From DATAWZ01 sp036266975 (GTDB taxonomy: Bacteria; Actinomycetota; Thermoleophilia; Solirubrobacterales; Solirubrobacteraceae), in contig DATAWZ010000246.1 in the NCBI GenBank assembly GCA_036266975.1, positions 1 to 20,193 of the forward strand: a stretch of DNA of 20,193 bases, in the 5' to 3' direction. Below the pieces are notes generated by a model, which saw only the letters and a list, made by a program, of their open reading frames with translations, ran no database searches and had not been told where the DNA came from. Below are positions 13,768-20,193 of this stretch, one piece after another. The translations under genes and the position numbers were made by a program. The stretch's first letter is position 1. Every line of letters begins with the position of its first letter.

Positions 13768-15105
13768 GTGCTCGGCCGCGTCGCGATCCTGGGCGGCGGC
13801 CCGTGCGGGCTGGCGTGCGCGGACGAGCTGACCCGGCTCGGCCACGGCGACTGGGTGCTCTACGAGCGCGAGCTCCAGGTCGGCGGCTTGGCCCGGTCCC
13901 AGTGCGATCCGCAGGGGTTCACCTGGGACCTCGGCGGCCACGTGGTCTTCAGCCACTTCGGTGAGTTCGACGCGCTGCTGGCGCGGCTCATGGGCGAGGA
14001 GGTGCTCCGCCACGACCGCTCCTCCTACGTGCGCTTCGACCGCACCTGGGTCCCCTATCCCTTCCAGAACAACCTGCGCCACCTTCCGCCCGACGCGCGC
14101 GAGGAGTGTCTGCAGGGGTTGCGCGAGGCTCCCGGCGGGGACCCGAGCATGGACTTCGGCCACTGGATGGCCGCGGTCTTCGGCGCGGGGATCACACGCC
14201 ACTTCATGGCGCCCTACAACCTGAAGGTCTGGGCCACGCCGCCGGCGCGGATGTCCTGCGGCTGGATCGCCGAGCGGGTCTCGGTCGTCGACTACGACCG
14301 CGCGGCGGCGAGCGTGCGGGACGGCGTGGACGACCTGGCGTGGGGGCCGAACAACCATTTCGCCTTCCCGGCCCACGGCGGCACTGGGGAGATCTGGCGC
14401 CGGCTCGGCGCCGAGCTGGGCGAGCGCGTGGAGTGTGGCCGCACGGTCGTGGGCGTCGACGCCGCCGAGCGCTTCCTGCGCCTCGCCGACGGCGCGCGCG
14501 AGCCCTACGACGCGCTGGTCTCCACGATGCCGCTGGACCTGCTCGTCGGGCTGCTCGACGACGCGCCCGACACGGTGCGCGCGGCCGGCGCCGAGCTCGA
14601 GCACAACAGCGTCTACGTGGTCGGGATCGGCTACGGGACCCCGCTGCGCGACACGCGCTCGTGGCTGTACTTCCCCGGCGAGGAGGCCCCGTTCTATCGC
14701 GCCACCAACTTCGCCAAGTACGCTCCCGCGAACGTCCCGGGCGGCGAGACCTCCCGTTACTGCTCGTACATGACCGAGGTCGCCCACTCCCCGCAGCGGC
14801 CGCACGCGCGCGCCGGCTTGGAGGAGCGGGTCGAGGCCGGGCTGCGCGCCGCCGGCGTGGTCGAGGGACGCCCGGCGCTCGCGAGCGCCCACGTGATCGA
14901 CGTCCCCTACGCCTACCCGGTCCCCACCCTCGGGCGCGACGCCGCGCTCGCGGTGATCCAGCCCTGGCTCGGGGAGCGCGCGATCCTCTCGCGCGGGCGC
15001 TTTGGCAGCTGGCGCTACGAGGTCGGCAACATGGACCACGCGGCCAAGATGGGCATCGACGCCGCGCGTCGGCTCGCGCGGGGCGACGACGAGGAGATCG
15101 CTTGA
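13768..15105 (+). CDS. UDP-galactopyranose mutase-like flavoenzyme, eukaryotic type
   Basis: This encodes 445 aa from a GTG abutting the lon stop. An FAD Rossmann loop ILGGGPCGLACADEL (7-21) is followed by blocks I recognise from fungal and trypanosomatid UGM, in order: GGHVVFSH (56-63), VPYPFQNNLRHLPP (95-108), APYNLKVWATPP (148-159), AERV (168-171), GPNNHFAFPAHGGTGEIW (193-210), STMPLD (252-257), WLYFPGEEAPFYRATNFAKY (299-318), YPVPTLGRD (383-391) and SRGRFGSWRYEVGN (408-421). Residues matching the Aspergillus active site seem present (His58, Arg170, Arg311, Tyr318, Tyr383, Arg411, Tyr417; mapped from memory). Such enzymes convert UDP-Galp to UDP-Galf with reduced FAD. Automatic annotation may say protoporphyrinogen or amine oxidase. 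The adjoining GT2 supports a sugar role; the actual sugar is not proven. Confidence 0.85.
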   Translation: MLGRVAILGGGPCGLACADELTRLGHGDWVLYERELQVGGLARSQCDPQGFTWDLGGHVVFSHFGEFDALLARLMGEEVLRHDRSSYVRFDRTWVPYPFQNNLRHLPPDAREECLQGLREAPGGDPSMDFGHWMAAVFGAGITRHFMAPYNLKVWATPPARMSCGWIAERVSVVDYDRAAASVRDGVDDLAWGPNNHFAFPAHGGTGEIWRRLGAELGERVECGRTVVGVDAAERFLRLADGAREPYDALVSTMPLDLLVGLLDDAPDTVRAAGAELEHNSVYVVGIGYGTPLRDTRSWLYFPGEEAPFYRATNFAKYAPANVPGGETSRYCSYMTEVAHSPQRPHARAGLEERVEAGLRAAGVVEGRPALASAHVIDVPYAYPVPTLGRDAALAVIQPWLGERAILSRGRFGSWRYEVGNMDHAAKMGIDAARRLARGDDEEIA

Positions 15106-15800
15106 GCCCGCCGGAACTATCCGTCGTCATGCCCGTCTACAACGAGCAGGACGCGCTGCCCGAGGTGCTCGCCGAGCTGCGCGCGGTCGTGCTCGACCGC
15201 ATCCCCGAGTGCGAGCTGGTGATCGTCGATGACCACTCCACCGACGGCACGCCGGCGCTGCTCGCCGCGCTCGACGATCCGCGTGTGCGCGTGATCCGCG
15301 CCGAGCGCAACCGCGGCCACGGGCCGAGCGTCGCCGCGGCGCTGCGCGCGGCGCGCGGTGAGTGGCTGCTTCAGCTGGACTCCGACGCCCAGGTCGTGCT
15401 CGAGGACTTCTGGCGGATGTGGCCCGAGCGCGAGCACGCCGATCTCGTCCTCGGGATCCGCCGCCCACGCCACGACCCGGCCCACCGGCTCGTGCTCTCG
15501 GTGCTGCTGCGCGCGGTGGTCCGTGTGCTCGGGCGTGGTCGCGGCGTGCACGACGTCAACGTCCCCTTCAAGCTCTTGCGCCGAGAGCTCTGGGATCGGC
15601 TCGCGCCGGCGATGCCCGAGGAGCCGATCGTCCCGTCGGCGCTGATCGTGCTCGGCGCGCTGCGCACCGGCGCCCGCATCACCGAGATGCCGATCGTCCA
15701 CCGGGCCCGCTCGAGCGGCACGACCGTCCTGATCCCAACCCGCCTGCTGTGGCTGAGCCTGCGCGCCGCCGTGGAGCTCGCGACCTTTCGGCCGCGCTGA
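15102..15800 (+). CDS. GT2 family glycosyltransferase, DPM1-like (polyprenyl-phosphate sugar synthase type)
   Basis: This encodes 232 aa from a TTG at 15102, which overlaps the mutase stop (TTGA) and has GAGGAG (15091-15096) 5 nt upstream. The GT-A fold is clear: LSVVMPVYNEQDALPEVL (6-23), ELVIVDDHSTDGTP (38-51), RGHGPSVAAALRAARGEWLL (71-90), and the metal-binding LDSDAQV (92-98). DVNVPFKLLRRELW (151-164) is typical of the DPM1-like branch, which moves a sugar from a nucleotide donor to polyprenyl phosphate on the cytosolic face. There is no C-terminal membrane domain, so it would be peripheral. The mutase product is a candidate donor (inference), and the product would feed the downstream PMT-like enzyme. 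Confidence 0.9.
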   Translation: MSPPELSVVMPVYNEQDALPEVLAELRAVVLDRIPECELVIVDDHSTDGTPALLAALDDPRVRVIRAERNRGHGPSVAAALRAARGEWLLQLDSDAQVVLEDFWRMWPEREHADLVLGIRRPRHDPAHRLVLSVLLRAVVRVLGRGRGVHDVNVPFKLLRRELWDRLAPAMPEEPIVPSALIVLGALRTGARITEMPIVHRARSSGTTVLIPTRLLWLSLRAAVELATFRPR

Positions 15801-15812
15801 GAGGGCGGCGCA

Positions 15813-15846
15813 GCCGACCGAGGGTCGGCGAGCCGGGCCGCTCGCC
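15813..15846 (+). promoter_or_regulatory. Two mutually exclusive hairpins before the PMT-like gene
   Basis: GCCGACC/GGTCGGC (15813-15819 and 15823-15829, 3-nt loop) and GGCGAGC/GCTCGCC (15827-15833 and 15840-15846, 6-nt loop) are both perfect 7-bp stems and share bases 15827-15829, so they cannot both form fully. They fill the gap between the GT2 stop and the likely TTG start at 15854. They may control translation of the next gene or weaken transcription. Confidence 0.45.
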
Positions 15847-15853
15847 CATCCCA

Positions 15854-17095
15854 TTGATCGGACGCCCGCTGCTGCTGGCGGCGGTGGCGCTCGGCGTCGC
15901 GATTCGCCTGCTGTACGTCGTGCTCACCCGGCACGAGGGCTTGGCCGGCGACGAGATCGCCTACAGCAGCGAGGGAGCGCTGATCGCCAAGGGCTTCTGG
16001 TTCGACGGCTTCCTGCCCTACGGGATCCTGCACGCCACCGCGTGGAAGCCGCCGGTCTATCCGCTGTGGGTCGGGCTCTGGTACTTCCTGCTGGGGGTGC
16101 ATCGCGTGCGCCTGGAGGCGGTGCAGGCCGTGCTGTGCGGCCCGGCGACGATCGTGGTGACCTGGGCGCTCGCGCGCCGGCTGTGGGGCGAGCGGGCGGC
16201 GACGGCGGCGGCGTTCGTGGTCGCGGTCTACCCGATGGCCTGGCAGTACGAGGAGCGCGTCTACTCCGAGGCGCTCGCCGTGCCGCTGACCGGGCTCGTG
16301 CTGCTGCTGGTCATCGAGCGAACGCCCACGCCGCGACGCGCGGCCGCGGTCGGGGCGCTGCTGGGGGTGCTGCTGCTCACCCGCACCTCCTCGGTGCTGC
16401 TCGTGCCGCTCATCTGGCTGTGCTGGGGGATGGGGGTCGGCGCCCGCCGGGGAACCGCGCTTGCCGCGCTGACGCTCGCCTGCGCACTGGCGGTGGTCGC
16501 CCCCTGGACGATCCGCAACGAGATCAGCCTGCACGGCTTCGTGCCGGTCTCGCTCGACGAGGTCGCCGCCTACGGGACGTTCAACGCGACCTCGGCCCAC
16601 GACCACCAGTTCCCCTACGCCTGGCGGCCGCTGGAGCCGCGCGACGCCGCGCTGTTCGACCCGCAACACCCGCTGGGCGAGGTCAGGCTCTATCACGACC
16701 TGGAGTCGCGCACGCTGCACTACATCGGCAGGCACCCGTTCTCGGTGGTCGACGCGTTCTTCTGGAACGGGATCTCGCGGCTGTGGGAGCTGCGCCATCC
16801 CAGCTACGCGCTCGACGAGGTCCGCTTCGAGGGTCGGACCCGGTCGGTGGCCCTGATCGGCCTGATCATGTACTACGTGCTGATGCCGCTGGCGTTGATC
16901 GCGCTGTGGCGCCACCGGCGCCGGCGAACGCTGCTGCTCCCGGTGATGCTCGCTGCATTGGCGGCCTCGGTCGTCTTCACCGCCGACTCCGGGACGCGCT
17001 ACCGGGCCCCGCTGGAGCCGCTGATCGTGGTGCTCGCGTGCGGTGCCGCGCCGGCCCTGGATCGTAGGAGAGCGGTTGGAGCCATCGGGGTATAG
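15854..17095 (+). CDS. PMT/ArnT-like membrane glycosyltransferase (GT-C fold)
   Basis: This encodes 413 aa if the start is the TTG at 15854. No ATG or GTG occurs in frame near the N-terminus; a CTG at 15797 is the other option, and no SD supports either. The first membrane helix (5-25) is followed by the catalytic-type loop HEGLAGDEIAY (27-37, Asp33-Glu34) and WKPPVYPLW (64-72), both marks of the protein-mannosyltransferase / ArnT superfamily, then about eight more helices and a luminal loop (about 225-300). These enzymes take a sugar from polyprenyl phosphate outside the membrane and put it on a protein or lipid. Following a DPM1-like GT2, the pair forms a plausible donor-making and donor-using set. 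Its stop lies inside the TATAGT box of the next gene. Confidence 0.85.
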   Translation: MIGRPLLLAAVALGVAIRLLYVVLTRHEGLAGDEIAYSSEGALIAKGFWFDGFLPYGILHATAWKPPVYPLWVGLWYFLLGVHRVRLEAVQAVLCGPATIVVTWALARRLWGERAATAAAFVVAVYPMAWQYEERVYSEALAVPLTGLVLLLVIERTPTPRRAAAVGALLGVLLLTRTSSVLLVPLIWLCWGMGVGARRGTALAALTLACALAVVAPWTIRNEISLHGFVPVSLDEVAAYGTFNATSAHDHQFPYAWRPLEPRDAALFDPQHPLGEVRLYHDLESRTLHYIGRHPFSVVDAFFWNGISRLWELRHPSYALDEVRFEGRTRSVALIGLIMYYVLMPLALIALWRHRRRRTLLLPVMLAALAASVVFTADSGTRYRAPLEPLIVVLACGAAPALDRRRAVGAIGV

Positions 17096-17128
17096 TGGAG
17101 ATGACCATCGCAAACGGAGCCGAGGGGG
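17091..17128 (+). promoter_or_regulatory. TATAGT -10 box and SD of the 17133 gene
   Basis: TATAGT (17091-17096) is the best -10 match in the window. It predicts a transcript start near 17103 and a leader of about 30 nt containing GAGGGGG as SD a few nt before the ATG at 17133. No good -35 is at the right distance. The box overlaps the stop codon of the upstream gene. Confidence 0.5.
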
Positions 17129-17132
17129 CCCC

Positions 17133-17600
17133 ATGGGAGCAAGCAAGAAAGCTGGACGTGCCTCCGAAGCCGCGCGCCGCGCGCAGGAGAACCTCTACCT
17201 GCAGCGGCTGGTGAATGATTCGGAGCTGCGCGACAACCTGTTCAGCGCCTACGAGTCCGCACGCGTGGCCTTTCAGCGCCTGAACAACGGGAAGGGCCCG
17301 ACGAAGGCCCTGCTCGAGGACAAGAAGCTCCAGCGTGAGCTCGCCGCCGGCGCTGCCGCGCTGCGTAGCGCCGCAGACGCGTTGATCGAGCCCGCCCCGT
17401 CAACGAAGCGCCGTGGCGGTCTGGGTCGGCTCATCCTGCTCGCCACCGTGGGCGGGATCGCCGCCCTGGTGTTGAGCGAGGGTGCGCGCTCGAAGCTGCT
17501 TGACGCGCTGTTCGGCAAGGAGGAGGAGTTCGACTACACCTCCACCACCGCGCCGGTCAGCGTGCCGGCGAGCGACGCCGTCGGCGCCTCCGCCAACTAG
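17133..17600 (+). CDS. Single-pass membrane-anchored helical protein, unknown function
   Basis: This encodes 155 aa from the ATG at 17133; the frame's 30-residue upstream extension overlaps the promoter and the previous gene. Residues 1-90 are charged and helical (KKAGRASEAARRAQENLYLQ, then LRDNLFSAYESARVAFQRLN), resembling a cytosolic coiled-coil bundle. A basic stretch KRRGG (about 93-97) precedes one membrane helix (LGRLILLATVGGIAALVL, about 98-115). The C-terminus has an acidic and aromatic EEEFDYTSTT motif before a small-residue tail. I recall this motif as conserved in related actinobacteria. Topology is probably helical domain inside, tail outside (positive-inside rule). Function unknown. 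Confidence 0.8.
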   Translation: MGASKKAGRASEAARRAQENLYLQRLVNDSELRDNLFSAYESARVAFQRLNNGKGPTKALLEDKKLQRELAAGAAALRSAADALIEPAPSTKRRGGLGRLILLATVGGIAALVLSEGARSKLLDALFGKEEEFDYTSTTAPVSVPASDAVGASAN

Positions 17601-17618
17601 CGCCGCAGGGAAGCCTTG

Positions 17619-17642
17619 CCGCGTCCGAACCCTCGGACGCGG
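17619..17642 (+). terminator. First hairpin of a tandem terminator region
   Basis: CCGCGTCCGA (17619-17628) and TCGGACGCGG (17633-17642) form a perfect 10-bp stem with a 4-nt loop, 19 nt after the stop at 17600. There is no T-run. Confidence 0.65.
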
Positions 17643-17646
17643 TACA

Positions 17647-17674
17647 TGAGGGCGCCGCCCCGGCGGCGCCCTCA
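17647..17674. terminator. Second hairpin, between convergent genes
   Basis: TGAGGGCGCCGCC (17647-17659) and GGCGGCGCCCTCA (17662-17674) are exact complements with only CC between; a real loop would open the innermost pairs. It lies 22 nt from the stop of the minus-strand PKD gene and 47 nt from the stop of the plus-strand gene, so it can end transcripts from both sides. Confidence 0.7.
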
Positions 17675-17695
17675 CCGGCTGCGGTGACGGCTCGC

Positions 17696-19444
17696 TCAGC
17701 GCCGGCGCAGCGTCGCGGTGACGACCGTCCTCCTCAGCGCGCGGCGACCGAGCGTGTCGTAGGTCGCCGCGGTCAGGATCACCGTGACCGAGTGGGCGCG
17801 CGAGAGCGCGTGCTGCGCGGCGGCCGGGATGAGCATGTCGAGCGTGGCCGTCCGCCCCCCGTTCAGGAAGAACAGCGTCGCGGGCAGGGCGGTCCCGTGG
17901 ATGCTGCGCAGCGTCGCGCGCAGCGTGCCGCGGCATTGGCGCACCGACGCCGGGCAGCTCACGCGCACGCGCAGCGCGCGCACGCCGAGCAGGCTCGCCG
18001 GTCCGACCGACAGGTGCAGCGTCGAGGCCGGCTCGCTGCCAGGCGGCGTCGTGGGGCTCTCGCCCGTGCCCGGGCCGGGCGAGCTGGGCCGGGCGAGCAC
18101 CTCGATCGGGACCTGGACGGCCCGGCTGAGCGTCCCGGCCTGGTCGGCGACGGTGATCGTGGCGACGTCGTTGCCGACGGCGGAGAACGTGTGCGAGCCG
18201 GTCACCTGAAAGCCGCCGCCGGAGACGGCGCTCACCGTCGCCGGGTGCGGCGCGCTGCCGTCGCCCCAGTTCACGGTCGCGGTGAAATCGCTGACCGTCG
18301 CGTAGGCGTTGGAGTCGGTGAAGGTGGCGAGCACGGCGGTGAGCGGCTGGCCGACCGTCGCCGACCGCGCCGCGCCCGCCACGGCGTTGATCGGCGTGTC
18401 GGCCACGGTCGCCGTGGTCGACGCCGAGGAGGCGCCCCCCGGCGCGGGCGGGGTGACGGTGACCGACACCGTCTCGTTGCCGGCGCGCGCGTAGGCGTGT
18501 GACGCCGCCAGGGTGTACGTACAGGGGGCGAAGGGCAGACCGCCGCCACCGGTGGCGGTGACCGTCGCCGGCGAGGAGGCCGTGCCGTCCCCCCAGCTGA
18601 CGCTCGCCGCGTAGGCGGAGGCCGCGTTGCAGTTGCCGAGCAGCCCGGCCTCGTCGGTGAAGCCGCCCAGGGAGAACGCGGTCTCCTGGCCGACGGTCGT
18701 GTGCAGGGCGGCCAGGCTGACCGTCGGGTCGGAGCCCAGCACGCTCACGTCGTCTTTCATCGTCCCGGTGCTCTCACCGTCCTGGTCGGAGACGTCGACG
18801 GTCAGCGGCTCCTCGCCGGCGCTGGAATAGGTGTGCGCGCCGGTGACCTGAAAGCCCCCGCCGGGAACGTCGCTCACGGTGGCGCTCTGGGGCGCGCTGC
18901 CGTCGCCCCAGTTCACCGAGGCGTGGTAGTCGCTCGCCTGCTCGTAGGGGTCGCCGTCGCTGAACTTGGCCAGCCGTGTCGAGAGCGGCTGGCCGACCGT
19001 CGCCTGGAGCGTCCCGGCCGGGATCCCCCGCGGCGGCAGGTCGGCGACCACGGCGCTCGTGTCGGCGCTCGTGTCGGCCTCGCCGCCGGGCGGGGAGAGG
19101 TTCACGACGATCGTGTACTGGCCCGCCAGGGGAAAGGTGTGACTGCCCGCGACGGCGTAGTCGCAGTTGGAGAACAGCCCTCCGCTCCCGCCGGTCAGCG
19201 CGACGGTCCCGGCGCTGTCGGGGGCGCCGTCTCCCCAGTCGATCGTGGCCGCGTAGTCCGAGGCGGGGTTGCACCCCGACAGCAGCGTGTTGTCGGTGAA
19301 CGTGCCGAGCGCGAAGGTCGCGCTCTGTCCCTCGGTGGCCTGGACCGAGTCGGCGGTCAGCGTCGCGTCGGCGAGCGCGGGCGTGGCGCCGACGAGCGAC
19401 AGGGTGAGCGAGAGCAGCACGATCTTGCGGGTCGCCCGGAACAT
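17696..19444 (-). CDS. Secreted protein with four PKD-like domains in A-B-A-B order
   Basis: This encodes 582 aa from the ATG at 19444, chosen because it opens a signal peptide (RATRK, hydrophobic core, cut near ALA-DA at residue 26); the frame extends 54 codons further up into the gene before it. Four PKD/Ig-like domains each carry WGDG (70-73, 179-182, 284-287, 393-396). Domains 1 and 3 share a Cys pair 36 residues apart (C58/C94, C272/C308); domains 2 and 4 share GGGFQVTG and lack Cys. After a Pro/Gly/Ser linker (452-475) comes a C-terminal Ig-like domain (about 476-582) with C497 and C504. There is no LPxTG or membrane anchor. PKD domains mediate surface adhesion or glycan binding, and no catalytic domain is seen. 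It starts 2 nt after the propeller gene, so they form an operon. Confidence 0.9.
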   Translation of the reverse strand: MFRATRKIVLLSLTLSLVGATPALADATLTADSVQATEGQSATFALGTFTDNTLLSGCNPASDYAATIDWGDGAPDSAGTVALTGGSGGLFSNCDYAVAGSHTFPLAGQYTIVVNLSPPGGEADTSADTSAVVADLPPRGIPAGTLQATVGQPLSTRLAKFSDGDPYEQASDYHASVNWGDGSAPQSATVSDVPGGGFQVTGAHTYSSAGEEPLTVDVSDQDGESTGTMKDDVSVLGSDPTVSLAALHTTVGQETAFSLGGFTDEAGLLGNCNAASAYAASVSWGDGTASSPATVTATGGGGLPFAPCTYTLAASHAYARAGNETVSVTVTPPAPGGASSASTTATVADTPINAVAGAARSATVGQPLTAVLATFTDSNAYATVSDFTATVNWGDGSAPHPATVSAVSGGGFQVTGSHTFSAVGNDVATITVADQAGTLSRAVQVPIEVLARPSSPGPGTGESPTTPPGSEPASTLHLSVGPASLLGVRALRVRVSCPASVRQCRGTLRATLRSIHGTALPATLFFLNGGRTATLDMLIPAAAQHALSRAHSVTVILTAATYDTLGRRALRRTVVTATLRRR

Positions 19445-19446
19445 CA

Positions 19447-20193
19447 CTATGCGCTCACCGTGAAGTGCTCGCGTACGCCCATCGGGTCGTACAGCATCCC
19501 CGGCCCACCGGCGCGTACGAGCAGCACGTGGTGGCCGGGGGCCTGGGCGGGCAGGCGGAAGGGCCCGCGCGGGCAGATGAACGGGATGCCGGCGTCGATC
19601 TGGCACAGGAACGTGCTCGCCGCCCGATCGTCGGCGCCGAAGGCGACCAGCGGCCGCGGCGCGGCGTCGGCGGGCGCGGCCCTCAGCACGGTCGTCGTGG
19701 GCGGGCTCAGCTCGCGCAGCAGCACCTGGGTGACCGCGTTGCTGTGGCCGGTCAGGTGCGGCGCGTTGGTGACGAACGCGGCGACCGACGCGTCGTCGGA
19801 GATCGCCGGCTGTTCGAGCAGCTGCCGGGTCGCTGACGGCCCGGGCGGGCGCGACCGCGGGTCGACGTCGATCACCGAGGTCGTGTGCAGCTGGGTGTCG
19901 CGCACGTACTCGTTCTCGTCCGGCCCGCCGCCCGGCGCGAGGTTGGTCGCGAACGACTCGTAGACGATGTAGCGGCCGGTGGCCGAGATGCGCGGGGCGA
20001 AGCTGTCGTTGTTGGCCTCCACGTCGCCGATGCTCTCGCTGACGATCGACGTCGTCCCCAGGGCCCGGTCGCGCACGAAGACGAGCGTGCGCGGCTCGGA
20101 GCTCTCGCCCGGGACCAGGTCGGTCGCGTCGGAGTCGAAGGCCACGTAGCGGCCGTTGGCGCTGATCGCCGAGACCTGGCTGAACGGGCTGGG
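19447..20193 (-). CDS. TolB-like (PD40) propeller protein with C-terminal Ig-like domain (5' end off window)
   Basis: The frame is open to the window edge, so the N-terminus, signal peptide and most propeller blades are missing; 248 codons are visible. Two blades are clear, each starting ISA-x-GRY (AISANGRYVAFDSDATDLVP and RISATGRYIVYESFATNLAP) and followed by a VRD strand; a third, weaker one begins PAISDDASVAAFVT. These are PD40/TolB-type repeats. The last 85 residues, with TFLCQIDAGIPFICP and GHHVLLVRA, match the Ig-like domain often found at the end of secreted actinobacterial proteins, probably with one disulfide. The protein is inferred to be extracellular. A GTG at 20145 is only an internal codon, not the start. 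Confidence 0.85.
   Translation of the reverse strand, partial: PSPFSQVSAISANGRYVAFDSDATDLVPGESSEPRTLVFVRDRALGTTSIVSESIGDVEANNDSFAPRISATGRYIVYESFATNLAPGGGPDENEYVRDTQLHTTSVIDVDPRSRPPGPSATRQLLEQPAISDDASVAAFVTNAPHLTGHSNAVTQVLLRELSPPTTTVLRAAPADAAPRPLVAFGADDRAASTFLCQIDAGIPFICPRGPFRLPAQAPGHHVLLVRAGGPGMLYDPMGVREHFTVSA

Noticed and set aside
12288..13964. Long plus-strand frame inside lon
   Set aside because: Out-of-frame shadow of lon; Arg/Pro-rich with no recognisable family.
13768..15105. Protoporphyrinogen oxidase as the main call
   Set aside because: The FAD loop alone would fit, but the blocks along the rest of the protein match eukaryotic-type UGM, and no heme gene is nearby.
15371..17146. 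Long minus-strand frame opposite the GT2 and PMT-like genes
   Set aside because: Gln/Arg/His-rich antisense translation without membrane helices or motifs; the plus strand has intact families.

Overview
The window is very GC-rich, densely packed bacterial chromosome with GTG and TTG starts, stop/start overlaps and several TANNNT-type -10 boxes placed about 6 nt before an ATG (leaderless starts). With the protein families seen (secreted PKD and TolB-like proteins, DPM1-like and PMT-like sugar transferases, Lsr2/H1-like basic proteins), this points to Actinomycetota. Class Thermoleophilia (Solirubrobacterales) is my best guess, made from recalled family resemblance and not from a search. I found no rRNA, tRNA, CRISPR array, phage gene or intact insertion sequence.

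Layout. (1) 1-4622, minus strand: a TetR repressor gene overlaps an AidB-type acyl-CoA dehydrogenase gene; after a hairpin spanning the aidB stop come a signal-anchored hypothetical protein and a large polytopic glycosyltransferase-like protein that runs off the window. A 26-nt palindrome sits on the leaderless tetR promoter. (2) 4740-5732, plus: malate dehydrogenase with a strong SD and a terminator hairpin. (3) 5827-7762, minus: a small basic protein with coiled coil, AT-hook and winged helix; a SRPBCC protein; and a Rossmann-fold NAD(P)-binding protein. (4) 7794-7847: a perfect 15-bp inverted repeat between divergent genes, then lhgO (L-2-hydroxyglutarate oxidase), plus. (5) 9100-9566: a 467-nt stretch without a convincing gene, holding several inverted repeats and one direct repeat.

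(6) 9567-17095, plus, is the most interesting part: a Cys-rich mini-protein, a flippase-like membrane protein, Hsp20, Lon, a UDP-galactopyranose-mutase-like flavoenzyme of the eukaryotic type, a DPM1-like GT2 and a PMT/ArnT-like membrane glycosyltransferase. From the flippase to the GT2, every junction overlaps or abuts, so the genes are probably translated as a coupled series. The inferred model is an envelope-glycan module: the mutase makes a furanose nucleotide sugar, the GT2 loads a sugar on polyprenyl phosphate, the flippase-like protein helps it cross the membrane and the PMT-like enzyme transfers it outside. Two proteostasis genes are embedded in the middle. The sugar and the acceptor are unknown.

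(7) 17133-17600, plus: a membrane-anchored hypothetical protein with its own TATAGT box, followed by two tandem hairpins that separate it from (8) 17696-20193, minus: a TolB-like propeller protein (cut by the window edge) and, 2 nt later, a secreted protein made of four PKD-like domains in A-B-A-B order with an exact 214-residue period.
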